From assembly GCA_003280985.1 (NCBI GenBank), contig QCDH01000004.1, positions 62,001-126,000 of the forward strand: a stretch of DNA of 64,000 nt, in the 5' to 3' direction. Below, in pieces: positions 30,692-39,280 of the stretch. How positions within the stretch are numbered: position 1 is the stretch's first letter; every line of letters begins with the position of its first letter. This DNA comes from Prochlorococcus sp. AG-355-A18. GTDB taxonomy: Bacteria; Cyanobacteriota; Cyanobacteriia; PCC-6307; Cyanobiaceae. Below the pieces are notes generated by a model. The model saw nothing but the letters and a program-made list of their open reading frames with translations, did no database searches and had not been told where the DNA came from. Made by a program: the position numbers and the translations under genes.

Positions 30692-31135
30692 TTAATCTTT
30701 AATACTCAAATATCCAATGATTCCTTCAAGAGCTAAGGAATAACTTGATATGCCGAATCCACTAATAATTCCTATAGCTTTATCTGTAAGAAAAGATTCT
30801 TTACGAAAATCTTCTCTACTAAAAATATTTGAAATATGTAACTCTACAAAAGGAATTTTTGATCCAATTAAAGCATCACGAATAGAAATCGAGGTATGGG
30901 TAAAAGCGCCAGCATTTATAAGAATACCTTGGATACTTTTTACAGAATCCTGAATTTTATCTACTATTTCTCCTTCATGATTACTTTGGAAACATTCAAG
31001 ATTAATACTTTTTTCGTTAGCAACTTTAGTTAAATCATTTTCTATATCACTTAATGTTTTATTACCATATATTTCAGGTTCTCTAGTTCCCAAAAGATTT
31101 AGATTCGGTCCATTTATCAATAAAATATTCATCAT
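30692..31135 (-). CDS. aroQ: Type II 3-dehydroquinate dehydratase
   Basis: Shikimate pathway enzyme of about 147 aa. [20 protein letters not shown] carries the active-site Tyr; [16 protein letters not shown] and ELHISN are the other conserved blocks. The frame is open to 31198, but the extra N-terminal residues are hydrophobic and atypical. The tandem ATGs at 31135 and 31132 sit just before the conserved core, so 31135 is used. Heads the aroQ-miaE-cobI-DUF1823 run. Confidence 0.95.
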   Translation of the reverse strand: MMNILLINGPNLNLLGTREPEIYGNKTLSDIENDLTKVANEKSINLECFQSNHEGEIVDKIQDSVKSIQGILINAGAFTHTSISIRDALIGSKIPFVELHISNIFSREDFRKESFLTDKAIGIISGFGISSYSLALEGIIGYLSIKD

Positions 31136-31234
31136 CAATAAAGTCTTTTCTTTATAAATGCTATCTATAAAGAAACAAAAAAACCAAAACAATTTCACAC
31201 AAAGTGTCCATTAACTGATAAGTTCAATTAGTGG

Positions 31235-31316
31235 GGGTCGGTGCCCGAGTGGTTAAAGGGGGCGGACTGTAAATCCGCTGGCTCTGCCTACGTTGGTTCA
31301 AATCCAACCCGGCCCA
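31235..31316 (+). tRNA. tRNA-Tyr (GTA)
   Basis: An 82-nt class II tRNA. Acceptor GGGTCGG pairs with CCGGCCC. Anticodon GTA is at 31269-31271 in a CGGA/TCCG stem, a long variable arm follows, and the T-arm is GTTGG-TTCAAAT-CCAAC. CCA is not encoded. It is 10 nt upstream of tRNA-Thr. Confidence 0.95.
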
Positions 31317-31326
31317 CTTTAAAATT

Positions 31327-31398
<72 letters not shown>

Positions 31399-31400
31399 TA

Positions 31401-31505
31401 CCCAAAAGCCTAACTACCGCAAGGGTTTTAAAGAATTTAGAGAACAGGGGAAAGTTTGTTAGAGCTGCGGATAAAGCCCTAAAAGAAGCTAGAAAAGGTA
31501 AATAA
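31401..31505 (+). pseudogene. Open frame running out of the tRNA-Thr 3' end, no start codon
   Basis: A frame open from inside the tRNA reads a basic peptide (LKNLENRGKFVRAADK... ending KEARKGK) and stops at 31503-31505. No ATG, GTG or TTG is available. It looks like the C-terminus of a gene cut off at the attachment site. The first 45 nt or so also resemble the sequence after the tRNA fragment at 46563. Confidence 0.35.
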
Positions 31506-31602
31506 TATATGTTAAATAATGCAAACCCCTCCCTCATCTAGGGAGTGGTTAATCTCTTTAATCCTTTGATATGAATTTACTTCTGATCTTTCAGAAGCAA
31601 AA

Positions 31603-31618
31603 TAGTGCGATAACTAGT
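31603..31618 (+). repeat. Left arm of a 16-nt inverted repeat near the island ends
   Basis: TAGTGCGATAACTAGT here is found exactly, on the opposite strand, at 46432-46447. The left arm is 205 nt inside the tRNA-Thr end and the right arm 67 nt before the tRNA fragment. It could be a recombinase or excisionase arm-type site; that is inference. Confidence 0.6.
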
Positions 31619-31624
31619 GCATTA

Positions 31625-31669
31625 TTGACAATTAATCTAAAATAAGGGGCATTAGCTCCTTTTTTTTTT
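31625..31669 (+). repeat. Copy 1 of the recurring intergenic element
   Basis: TTGACA, ATTAATC, TAAAAT (a -10-like hexamer), then a hairpin AGGGGC-ATTA-GCTCCT and a T9 run. The downstream ATG of the cupredoxin gene is 29 nt further. It matches five other copies in the window. Confidence 0.65.
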
Positions 31670-31697
31670 AATATGTTTATATAAATTCCTTAAGTTT

Positions 31698-32102
31698 ATG
31701 CGTTCACTTTTATTATTGGCTTTGCTTTTAGGTTTTTCATTTCCAGCGAATGCAAAGTCAAAGACTTACTTTATTGATGTTTCAGCAGAAAGTATAGAAA
31801 ACTATATTCTTAGTGGTAAAGATAAAAATGGATCTGTAAGTGGGAATGATCCTACAGTTACTGTTAATAAAGGAGATACTATTGTTTTTAATGTTGATGC
31901 GTTTAGTCATCCGTTTTATATAAAGACTGAATTTTCTCGTGGAGGCGGTGATCAAGTAACCAAAGGGACATTATCAGGTACCCCTGGAACTCAAGATGGA
32001 AAACTATCATGGAACACAACGGGTGTATCAGCTGGGAAATACTATTATGTTTGTTCTCCTCATGCACCTTTTGGGATGGGAGGCTCAATTATTGTTGAAT
32101 AA
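31698..32102 (+). CDS. Secreted cupredoxin (type 1 copper) protein
   Basis: A 134-aa protein with an N-terminal signal peptide (hydrophobic 3-14, cleavage near ANA-KS at 19-20). The cupredoxin fold keeps a full blue-copper ligand set: His71 (FSHPFY), Cys119, His122 (CSPHAPF) and Met127 (GMGG). It would act in the periplasm or lumen as an electron carrier or copper binder. It is not the photosynthetic plastocyanin by sequence. It is 4 nt upstream of a PDZ protein gene and downstream of recurring element copy 1. Confidence 0.85.
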   Translation: MRSLLLLALLLGFSFPANAKSKTYFIDVSAESIENYILSGKDKNGSVSGNDPTVTVNKGDTIVFNVDAFSHPFYIKTEFSRGGGDQVTKGTLSGTPGTQDGKLSWNTTGVSAGKYYYVCSPHAPFGMGGSIIVE

Positions 32103-32106
32103 ATAA

Positions 32107-32676
32107 ATGAAACGCTTACTACTCCCATTACTAGCTGCCCTCGCTTTACCAACTGCTGTTAATGCTGAAATATCTGATGAATTACATAAAAAATGTTTAG
32201 AAGCACGAGATTATGCAGGATGTGTGAAAACTAATAAAAAACTATCTCATAAAAAAGATAAGGAAATATCAGGGATTGGAATAAGGCTTTTTCTCAATAG
32301 TGACACTGCTGAATTAACTATTAAATCTGTAATAAATGATTCACCTGCTGCTTCAGCTGACATTAAACCAAATGATGTAATCATAAAAATAGATGGCAAA
32401 TCAACTAAAGGAATGGGTATAAATGAAGCTGTTTCTCTCATAAAAGGACCAAAAGATAAGCCAATTAAATTAGTTTTATCAAGAATTAATGAGGCAGGTA
32501 AAAAGGAAAAAATAAATGTTCGATTAGTAAGAGATACTTTTAAAGTCTCAACAAAAGACTATTTATATGAAGGTGATTTAAGGAGGCAATTAGAGTTTTT
32601 CTTTCCAGAAAATATAAAACAGATTTTTCCAGAAAATGATTCCTCGTCAAAGCTCAAAAAAGGAACTTCAATTTAA
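32107..32676 (+). CDS. Secreted PDZ-domain protein
   Basis: A 189-aa protein with a signal peptide (MKRLLLPLLAALALPTAVNA). One PDZ domain covers about 54-135 (GIRLFLNSDTAELTIKSVI ... SPAASADIKPNDVIIKIDGK ... INEAVSLIKGPKDKPIKLVL). No protease domain is attached, so it may be an adaptor. The start region is the prototype of the ATGAAACGCTTACTACT module repeated in this island. It probably shares a transcript with the cupredoxin gene. Confidence 0.8.
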   Translation: MKRLLLPLLAALALPTAVNAEISDELHKKCLEARDYAGCVKTNKKLSHKKDKEISGIGIRLFLNSDTAELTIKSVINDSPAASADIKPNDVIIKIDGKSTKGMGINEAVSLIKGPKDKPIKLVLSRINEAGKKEKINVRLVRDTFKVSTKDYLYEGDLRRQLEFFFPENIKQIFPENDSSSKLKKGTSI

Positions 32677-32684
32677 ATTTCTGA

Positions 32685-32897
32685 ATGAAATGCATACTCC
32701 TAGTTGAACTTTTATTAGTTTTAATTACCATAATTTATGTTTCTCTAAACCCAATTTCAAGAATTTATATTGCTGATTATTTAGAAAAGATATCCTTATT
32801 TTTATTTAAAACAGTAAGTGAAGAAGATTTAAATAAGTGGTATGAGAAAAGAGATAAGTATGAATTACTTGAGAAATTAGGAGGAACTGCTTATTGA
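32685..32897 (+). CDS. Small single-pass membrane protein, island paralogue A
   Basis: A 70-aa protein: hydrophobic N-terminal segment (4-24), then NPISRIYIADYLEKISLFLF and a charged tail. It has a close relative at 44579 with the same NPISRIYIADYLEKISLFLF block, and a looser one on the opposite strand at 32937. No known family. The stop codon touches recurring element copy 2. Confidence 0.65.
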   Translation: MKCILLVELLLVLITIIYVSLNPISRIYIADYLEKISLFLFKTVSEEDLNKWYEKRDKYELLEKLGGTAY

Positions 32898-32938
32898 TTG
32901 ACAGTCGATCTACCATAATTAGCATTTAGCTCCTTCTC
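32898..32938 (+). repeat. Copy 2 of the recurring intergenic element
   Basis: TTGACAGTCGATC directly follows a stop codon, then TACCAT and AGCATTTAGCTCCTT. The hairpin is weaker than in other copies. There is no plus-strand gene until 33292. Confidence 0.55.
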
Positions 32939-33194
32939 AACCTCTTTGAGTTCCTCTCAATAATTCTCGTAATTTTAACCTAAGACTAAAAATGAAATCA
33001 GGTTCAGAAAACCAATTATCTTTATCTGTTATTTCTACAGTTTCGTTTAAAAATTTAGCGGCAGAAGTCAAAGAATTTGCAATAATTACTTTTGATTTTG
33101 GACTTGAGTAAATAAATCCAATAATTAACACAATTAAAAATATGGACCCTTTAACTTTAAGTGATTTAATAAATTCTTTTTTTAAGTAACCCAA
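32937..33194 (-). CDS. Small membrane protein
   Basis: An 85-aa protein with a single hydrophobic span (about 15-30) and a polar C-terminus. Its layout (membrane anchor, then AxSLTSAAKFLNETVEITDKDNWF) resembles the neighbouring island paralogue A, suggesting distant kinship. Function unknown. Confidence 0.55.
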   Translation of the reverse strand: MGYLKKEFIKSLKVKGSIFLIVLIIGFIYSSPKSKVIIANSLTSAAKFLNETVEITDKDNWFSEPDFIFSLRLKLRELLRGTQRG

Positions 33195-33248
33195 AATAAT
33201 TTAAAAATTAAATTTATTTTAGGAGTTGATATTTAAAGACAGATTAAA

Positions 33249-33270
33249 TTGACAGTCAATCTAAAATAAA
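33249..33270 (+). repeat. Copy 3 of the recurring intergenic element
   Basis: TTGACAGTCAATC then TAAAAT, without the hairpin. It lies 22 nt upstream of the ATG of the 55-aa protein at 33292, so it can serve only as a promoter-like element here. Confidence 0.55.
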
Positions 33271-33291
33271 AAAAGTGATAAGTTTTTAAAA

Positions 33292-33459
33292 ATGAGTAAA
33301 TTTTCCTCTCAGGAAATAGAAAGTCAATATAACTTAATAAAAACGCTTTTATCTAATCCTGAAAAGTATAAAGATGCGATAGATGCAGTTAAAAAAGATA
33401 TTGCTTATATGCCACTAGAACTTAAGAAAAAACTTGAAGAAGAAAATATTACTTTATAA
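33292..33459 (+). CDS. Small acidic/basic helical protein (55 aa)
   Basis: Begins MSKFSSQEIESQYNLIKTL and continues as a charged helical protein. No known family. A truncated relative (first codons identical, ATGAGTAAATTTAC then stop) lies at 44864 behind the paralogue of the upstream membrane gene. Its last 11 nt overlap the convergent ACR3 gene. Confidence 0.6.
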   Translation: MSKFSSQEIESQYNLIKTLLSNPEKYKDAIDAVKKDIAYMPLELKKKLEEENITL

Positions 33460-34459
33460 ATAATATTTTGGAAGACTTCGAAATATTTACTAAATAAAGC
33501 ATCAAAGGAACTTCTACTAGTACCCCAACGATGGTAGCCAAAGCAGCTCCTGAATTAATACCAAAAAGAGTTATCGATACAGCTACTGCAAGTTCAAAAA
33601 AGTTTGAAGCGGCTATCATCGAGCCTGGACAGGAAATAGAAAACTTTTGCCTAAAAAACTTCATTGAAAAAGCAGTTAAATAAAAAATAAAAAGAGTCTG
33701 AATTATTAATGGAATTGAAATTAAGATTATATGAATAGGATTTTGTAATATAGATTTTGATTGAACAAAGAATAATAAAAAGACTGTAAGAATTAAAAAA
33801 AACAACGAATAACTTTTACTTTTATTCAAAATACTTTTTATTCTTTTTTCGCTATAGATTTTATTTTTTAAAAATATTGCTAGAAAAAGTGGTACCAAAA
33901 TAAAGATTATTACAGAACCGAAAACAGTATCTAACGGGATATCTATACTGTTAAATCCTAAAAGAATTTTTGACAATAATGGAAAGGCTAAAATTAATAT
34001 TAGATCATTAATAGCTACTTGGATTAAAGTAAATAAAGGATCGCCTTTAACAAGATTACTCCAGACAAAAACCATTGCTGTACATGGCGCAATTCCTAAT
34101 AGAATCATTCCAGAAACATATTCTTTAGCAAGTACAGGATCTATAAAATTACCATATAAAAAATATAAAAAAGAGGCTGCAATGATTGCCATTGAAACTG
34201 GTTTTATTAACCAATTAATAAAAAGGACAATAGAAAATCCTTTAATCTTATATTTCAAATTTATTATTGACTTGAAATCTATTGATAACATCATTGGAAA
34301 AATCATTCCCCAGATAAGAATTGCTATTGGAAGATTTATTCTTGAGAGTTCTAATTCGCCTATAAATTGAGATAAATTAGGAAATAAATAACCAGATAAA
34401 GATCCAATACACATTGCTAAGAAAACCCAAACACTTAGATATCTATCAGAAAATTGCAT
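33449..34459 (-). CDS. ACR3-family arsenite efflux transporter
   Basis: A 336-aa membrane protein with about ten transmembrane spans, bile-acid/sodium symporter fold. WGMIFPMMLSIDF (about 50-62), MILLGIAPCTAMVFVWSNL with the essential ACR3 cysteine (about 118-136), and NDLILILAFP are diagnostic. It exports arsenite formed from arsenate that enters by phosphate transporters. It is adjacent to a phosphonate-type transporter on the same strand, linking phosphorus acquisition with arsenic detoxification. Confidence 0.92.
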   Translation of the reverse strand: MQFSDRYLSVWVFLAMCIGSLSGYLFPNLSQFIGELELSRINLPIAILIWGMIFPMMLSIDFKSIINLKYKIKGFSIVLFINWLIKPVSMAIIAASFLYFLYGNFIDPVLAKEYVSGMILLGIAPCTAMVFVWSNLVKGDPLFTLIQVAINDLILILAFPLLSKILLGFNSIDIPLDTVFGSVIIFILVPLFLAIFLKNKIYSEKRIKSILNKSKSYSLFFLILTVFLLFFVQSKSILQNPIHIILISIPLIIQTLFIFYLTAFSMKFFRQKFSISCPGSMIAASNFFELAVAVSITLFGINSGAALATIVGVLVEVPLMLYLVNISKSSKILFIK

Positions 34460-34504
34460 TTAATTTATCTTTACTTAACTATTCATCCTAGTATTTAATT
34501 TAGT

Positions 34505-35320
34505 CTAAATAATAGCCTTTCTTATTTTTGCTGTAATCCATTCACTAAAAACTACTGCCACTACTATTGCTAATAAAATAACTGATACCTTAGCCCAAGC
34601 TAAGTCTCCTATTTGAGCATCTAATTCTATCCCTATACCTCCTGCTCCAACTAAGCCAACAACAGTTGCTTCTCTTATATTTATATCCCACCTATAAATA
34701 GAAATACTCGTAAATGCTGGGAGAATTTGAGGCACTATGCCAAAGGTCATAATTTGTGCTTTATTTGCCCCTGTTGCCTCAATAGCTTCAATTTGGTTGT
34801 CATCAATTTCCTCTATAGCTTCATAAAGTAATTTTCCACAAAATCCAATCGATCTTAATCCGATAGCAATTATGCCAGCCAAGACTCCCGGACCGACAAC
34901 TGCAACCAGAAGTAATGCCCAGATTACTGAATTAATTGATCTGCTTGAAACTATGCAAAATAAGGCTAAAGGTCTTAAAAACTTTTTACTTGGGGTAGTA
35001 TTGTTTGCGGATAAAAAAGCTAATGGTATTGCAATTAAAGTTCCAATCGTTGTACCAATAGTCGCGATATTTAAAGTATCCCAAATAGGTTTTATTAAAG
35101 TGAAGAAATAATTAGTTTCTGGAGGAAACATCCTACCTAAAAGATCTAAAGCCTCATTATGTGAATCAAATACATAAAACCAGATTGTTTTACTACTAAT
35201 CAGACCGAAACAAAAGCTAAAAATTAAAGTACCTAAGAACCAAAAAAGCCAGTTTTGTAAATCTCTTTTTCGATCAAATTTTTTCCAGGTTTTGTAATCC
35301 TTTTGTTTTATTATTGGCAT
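34505..35320 (-). CDS. phnE: Phosphonate/phosphite-type ABC permease (second PhnE)
   Basis: A 271-aa inner-membrane permease. EAIEATGANKAQIMTFGIVPQ (EAA loop, about 177-197) and VVGLVGAGGIG (about 223) are the PhnE hallmarks. Its ATG overlaps the stop of the preceding permease, so the two are coupled and probably form a heterodimer. Last gene of phnD-phnC-phnE-phnE. Confidence 0.9.
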   Translation of the reverse strand: MPIIKQKDYKTWKKFDRKRDLQNWLFWFLGTLIFSFCFGLISSKTIWFYVFDSHNEALDLLGRMFPPETNYFFTLIKPIWDTLNIATIGTTIGTLIAIPLAFLSANNTTPSKKFLRPLALFCIVSSRSINSVIWALLLVAVVGPGVLAGIIAIGLRSIGFCGKLLYEAIEEIDDNQIEAIEATGANKAQIMTFGIVPQILPAFTSISIYRWDINIREATVVGLVGAGGIGIELDAQIGDLAWAKVSVILLAIVVAVVFSEWITAKIRKAII

Positions 35321-36117
35321 TACTTTATTAATTTCCTGAGATGACTAGATGTATATTCAACAATCATCACGATAGAAATAATTACGATAAGAACAGCCGC
35401 TGCAGTCTCAAATTCATATCTATCAAAAGCTGTATTTAAGGTAGAACCAATACCTCCTCCCCCAACAATTCCAATTACCGCTGACTCTCTAAAATTAATA
35501 TCCAATCTGTATAATGATAATCCAATAAATCTTGGCATAACTTGAGGCTGGACACCATAATTAACCCATTGAAACCAACTGCTGCCAGTAGATTTGATTG
35601 CTTCAGCTTGGGATTTATTTATGTCTTCAATATCTTCAGATAATAATTTAGCGAAAAACCCTATTGTCGATAAACTCAGAGTTACCATCCCAGCAAAAGG
35701 TCCAAAACCCATTAACTTAACAAAAAATATTGCTAGGATAACTTCCTGAAAACTCCTCGACAATGTGATAACTCCTCTTGATAAGAAATAAACAAATTTA
35801 GGAGCTATGTTTTTAGCCGCCCCTAAGGATACAGGTATAGAAATAAGTATCCCCACAATAGTTGCAACAATAGTCATCCATAGACTTTCAAAAATACCTG
35901 CCAAAATCTCATCAGATCTAGTTATAAAATCTGGAGGGAAAAAAGCAAATATAAAATTTTTACCCCTTGGGATCCCTTCAAGAATTCTTTGCCAATCAAT
36001 TTCGGTAGTTAGGAAAACAGATAATAAGTAAGTACTAATTATCAAAATTAATCCAATTCTTAATAACCTATTTTTTATTAACGGTTTTCTTTTCCAAATT
36101 ACTTTCTTATCATTCAT
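35320..36117 (-). CDS. phnE: Phosphonate/phosphite-type ABC permease (first PhnE)
   Basis: A 265-aa permease related to its neighbour. QAEAIKSTGSSWFQWVNYG is the EAA loop (about 173) and VIGIVGGGGIGS the following motif. About five or six membrane spans. It lies between phnC (11 nt) and the second permease (1-nt overlap). Confidence 0.9.
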   Translation of the reverse strand: MNDKKVIWKRKPLIKNRLLRIGLILIISTYLLSVFLTTEIDWQRILEGIPRGKNFIFAFFPPDFITRSDEILAGIFESLWMTIVATIVGILISIPVSLGAAKNIAPKFVYFLSRGVITLSRSFQEVILAIFFVKLMGFGPFAGMVTLSLSTIGFFAKLLSEDIEDINKSQAEAIKSTGSSWFQWVNYGVQPQVMPRFIGLSLYRLDINFRESAVIGIVGGGGIGSTLNTAFDRYEFETAAAVLIVIISIVMIVEYTSSHLRKLIK

Positions 36118-36128
36118 TTAATATATTC

Positions 36129-36896
36129 CTAATTTGCTACAGTTTTAGACCAGTCTTCTTCTCCATATATTTTTGTAAGTATTGTCTCTGATAAGCCACT
36201 TGGCTTGCCATCGTAAACAATTTCTCCAGCTTTTAAACCTATTATTCTTTCTGCAAAATTCTGAGCAAGAAAAACATCATGAATATTTATAATCGCAGCA
36301 AGATTTCTTTCATTACATAACTCGCATATTAATCGCATAATTTGCCTGGAATTTTTGGGATCTAAACTAGCGGTAGGTTCATCTACTAAAAGTAACATTG
36401 GATTTTGTATCAAAGCTCTAGCAATTCCTACTCTTTGCCTCTGCCCTCCTGACAATTCATCGGCTCTTTTATCAAGCATATGCTCTAGTCCAATTCTTTG
36501 AAGCAGACGGAATGCTTCTTCAATATCTTTTTGAGGAAATTTCCTGAAAAAACTATTCCAAAATCCTACGTAACCTAATCTGCCGGAAAGGACATTTTCC
36601 ATTACACTTAATCTTTCTACCAAAGCAAATTCCTGGAAAATCATTCCAATTTGTCTTCTTATTTTTCTTAATTTAGATTTATTTAAAGAAGTAATGTCAT
36701 TTTTTTCATTAGCGAAATAAACTTTCCCTGAAGTGGGCTCAACTAATCTATTTATTGTTCTAATAAAAGTACTTTTACCAGCACCTGAAGGACCGATAAG
36801 AGCAACTACTTGCCCATTAGGAATTTCTAGGTTTATTCCTTTAAGCGCCTCTTCTCCATTTGGATAAACCTTTTTGAGGTTTATTGTTTTAAGCAT
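36129..36896 (-). CDS. phnC: Phosphonate/phosphite-type ABC transporter ATPase
   Basis: A 255-aa ABC ATPase: Walker [10 protein letters not shown] (about 35-43), Q-loop [11 protein letters not shown], signature [15 protein letters not shown] (about 143), Walker [13 protein letters not shown]. PhnC-like throughout. It energises import by the two permeases. It is 31 nt downstream of phnD. Confidence 0.93.
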   Translation of the reverse strand: MLKTINLKKVYPNGEEALKGINLEIPNGQVVALIGPSGAGKSTFIRTINRLVEPTSGKVYFANEKNDITSLNKSKLRKIRRQIGMIFQEFALVERLSVMENVLSGRLGYVGFWNSFFRKFPQKDIEEAFRLLQRIGLEHMLDKRADELSGGQRQRVGIARALIQNPMLLLVDEPTASLDPKNSRQIMRLICELCNERNLAAIINIHDVFLAQNFAERIIGLKAGEIVYDGKPSGLSETILTKIYGEEDWSKTVAN

Positions 36897-36927
36897 TAAG
36901 TCTGATTTTATTTATGATTAAAAATTT

Positions 36928-37926
36928 TTATTTGCAATCATAAACAACACCATTAGCCTTATCTATTTTTCTAATAACATCCCAATCGTGCTTGTGACTT
37001 ATTGAAATGAATCTATCAGCCTTTTTAAATTCTTTATCTAATGTTGAATTATCCCAGTTATAGGTGTAAAAAGCTTGCTTTACTTTTGCAACTACAGCTG
37101 GATGTAGATTATGAGCATGAGCATAACCTGTCGTTGGGAAGGTTTGGGATTTATAAATAGTTCTTATTTTAGAAGAATCAACAACACCTCTTGCATCCAT
37201 TCTTGTAAGAACTGAGTTAGCAATTGGTGCTACTTCATAATCTTTGTTTGCAACACCCATTATTGAATTTTGATGCTTGCCAGAAAATACTGGGGTGAAA
37301 TCTTTATTTGCCTCAAGACCAAATTCTCCTTTAAGAATTGCCGATGGTGCTTTAAATCCTGAATTAGATGTCTTAGATGTAAATGTAACTTTTTTACCTT
37401 TTAAATCTGCAGGAGAATTAATTGGGCTATCAGAAGGTACGATGATTTCCATTTCATAACCGTAAGACAAATCTTTTTTAGCCATCATTCCAAAAGGAAC
37501 TGCTCCTGCACATGCTGCTGCCACAGTATTACTACCGGTATTAATTCCTGCTACGTGAAGACGACCAGATCTCATCGCTTCAACTTGTGCAGCATAAGAT
37601 TGAACTGGTAAGAATGTTACTTTTTTACCAGTCACCTTAGACATATGCATTACAAAATCTTCCCAAACTTTTGCATAAACGGAGGGGTCTTCAACAGGTG
37701 TATATGAGAACACAATAGTTTCAGGATCTATCCATTCATCTTCGGCAAGGGGTAGATCTGCGAGAAAATCTCCATCTCGATCACAATATTTGCTGTCAAC
37801 AGTATTATTTGGATTGCAATCAGATAAATCTAAATCTCCAATTAAATTATTTGATTTATTTCCACAACTTGAAATGCTTGCACTGATTATTGATAGCCCT
37901 AAGACTATCTTTAAAAAATTTCTCAT
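36928..37926 (-). CDS. phnD: Phosphonate/phosphite-type substrate-binding lipoprotein
   Basis: A 332-aa periplasmic binding protein. The N-terminal signal ends in a lipobox, SISSC (Cys21). The PhnD fold shows VFSYTPVEDPSVYAKVWEDF (about 69-88), SYAAQVEAMRSGRLHVAG and TSKTSNSGFKAPSAILK. Family members bind phosphonates, phosphite or similar; the true ligand cannot be read from the sequence. No ptxD or C-P lyase genes are in the window. First gene of the operon, divergent from a Crp-family regulator. Confidence 0.92.
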   Translation of the reverse strand: MRNFLKIVLGLSIISASISSCGNKSNNLIGDLDLSDCNPNNTVDSKYCDRDGDFLADLPLAEDEWIDPETIVFSYTPVEDPSVYAKVWEDFVMHMSKVTGKKVTFLPVQSYAAQVEAMRSGRLHVAGINTGSNTVAAACAGAVPFGMMAKKDLSYGYEMEIIVPSDSPINSPADLKGKKVTFTSKTSNSGFKAPSAILKGEFGLEANKDFTPVFSGKHQNSIMGVANKDYEVAPIANSVLTRMDARGVVDSSKIRTIYKSQTFPTTGYAHAHNLHPAVVAKVKQAFYTYNWDNSTLDKEFKKADRFISISHKHDWDVIRKIDKANGVVYDCK

Positions 37927-38117
37927 TAGTTTTGAATTTATTCTTCATTATTAACTTGCTCTAAAGAGATTAACTTTTTCGCAAAAAGAGTTTAAATTCT
38001 GATTAAGTGTTTTATTTTGAGTTACTCAATTTTTAATCAGATTTATTTGGGAATTAAATAATTTTTAATTTATTTTTAACTTTATAAATTTAGGGTGATT
38101 GAATTTAAGAAATAAAT

Positions 38118-38654
38118 ATGATAATTCCTGAAAAGCAAAATATAGAATTTAAAGAAAATACAATTCTAGAAGTCCAATCAGGAATATTAATAATGGAATC
38201 AAAAATCAAGAATAAGAAAAATATTGTTGGGATAATAAATAAAAATGTTGTAATAAATTTGGAATTATGTAACTACGAAAATATTAAATTAATTACGTTG
38301 ACAACTTGCGAAATTAAAACAATTAAAAGAGGGCTATTTTTTTCATCTACAGACTTATTAACAAAAAGTCTAAAAAGAATTGATCAATTGGAAAAACTTT
38401 TATTAATAAGGGATATAAAAAAATCAGAAGAAAAACTAAAAGAATTTCTTTTATACTTATCCTCAATAATTGGCTTAAAAAAAGATAAACATTTTTACCT
38501 AAATTTAAAAGAATTTAATTTTACCCATAAAATTATCGGTAATTCAATTTCTTCAACAAGAGTAACCGTAACAAGAAATTTAAAAATACTAGAAAAAAAA
38601 GGTTGGCTCAAATTTGAAAAAAAAGGTATTTTAATTCCGTTTAAAGATAATTAA
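38118..38654 (+). CDS. Short Crp/Fnr-family transcription regulator
   Basis: A 178-aa protein. The C-terminal winged helix-turn-helix (about 130-172: FTHKIIGNSISSTRVTVTRN then LEKKGWLKFEKKGILI) is of Crp type. The N-terminal effector domain is short and diverged, with no cyclic-nucleotide binding residues visible. It is divergent from phnD across a 191-nt spacer, so it is the natural candidate regulator of the transporter. Crp-like regulators such as PtrA act in phosphorus responses of marine picocyanobacteria; equivalence is inference. Confidence 0.82.
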   Translation: MIIPEKQNIEFKENTILEVQSGILIMESKIKNKKNIVGIINKNVVINLELCNYENIKLITLTTCEIKTIKRGLFFSSTDLLTKSLKRIDQLEKLLLIRDIKKSEEKLKEFLLYLSSIIGLKKDKHFYLNLKEFNFTHKIIGNSISSTRVTVTRNLKILEKKGWLKFEKKGILIPFKDN

Positions 38655-38706
38655 CCAAGCCTTAATAAAATAGATTTATTTTATATATACAAACAATATC
38701 TTTACT

Positions 38707-39012
38707 ATGTCTTGTTCTATAACAACTGTTTTTACTTTTAAAATTGAAAGCACTTTCGATGAATGGGCTGCAATATTTGATAGTGCAGAAGCAGATAAAA
38801 GGCATTCAGAATTTGATATTAAGCCACTTTTTAGAGGAATAAGTAAGGAAGATCCTCAAAAAGTTATTGTCATTCATCAAGCTCCAGAAGGAAATGTTCA
38901 GAAGTTTGTGGAAGCTAATGGAGACTGGATGGCAACCCATAGAGTTGACCTTTCAACAATGGAAGAATCATCTTGGACTTCTTCAGCAACAACGGAAAGT
39001 TGTTGTGATTAA
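38707..39012 (+). CDS. DUF3764 family protein (copy 1)
   Basis: A 101-aa protein, VFTFKIESTFDEWAAIFDSA near the start, matching DUF3764 (small dimeric-barrel-like picocyanobacterial proteins). A second member with the same opening (TTVFTFKISVPFEEWAAVYDS) is encoded at 48978. The C-terminus here has an extra Ser/Thr-rich tail ending CCD. It is 3 nt upstream of a small lipoprotein gene, a pairing repeated at the second copy. Confidence 0.8.
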   Translation: MSCSITTVFTFKIESTFDEWAAIFDSAEADKRHSEFDIKPLFRGISKEDPQKVIVIHQAPEGNVQKFVEANGDWMATHRVDLSTMEESSWTSSATTESCCD

Positions 39013-39015
39013 CAA

Positions 39016-39264
39016 ATGAAAAGACTGCTATTCCCACTACTAGCTCTCTCAACTATTTTCCTTGCGAGTTGTACTAATAACTCAAACAAAATAGCTACTC
39101 AAAAGATCTCTGAAACCCAAAAACAGAGAGAAGTTTGTCTCGATTGGTATGGATACAGAATTGATACCAAGAAAGCAATTAATGATTTAAATCTAAAAAT
39201 TGAAACCGAATCAGAATTAATAGCTTACTGTGATTTCTTCAAGAATGTAGCTGATACAAAATAG
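39016..39264 (+). CDS. Small putative lipoprotein
   Basis: An 82-aa protein. The signal sequence MKRLLFPLLALSTIFLASC has a lipobox (LASC, Cys19), so the mature protein would be membrane-anchored. The rest is polar with two further Cys. Unknown family. The gene start belongs to the repeated MKRLL module. Confidence 0.65.
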   Translation: MKRLLFPLLALSTIFLASCTNNSNKIATQKISETQKQREVCLDWYGYRIDTKKAINDLNLKIETESELIAYCDFFKNVADTK

Positions 39265-39280
39265 ATTTTTACAAAAGAAT

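Noticed and set aside
31526-31550. CTCCCT...AGGGAG hairpin as a terminator
   Set aside because: The stem is present but no T-run follows, so termination is not supported.
31698-32102. Cupredoxin as photosynthetic plastocyanin
   Set aside because: The ligand set is present, but the sequence around it and the Gly-rich loop do not match petE; called a generic cupredoxin.
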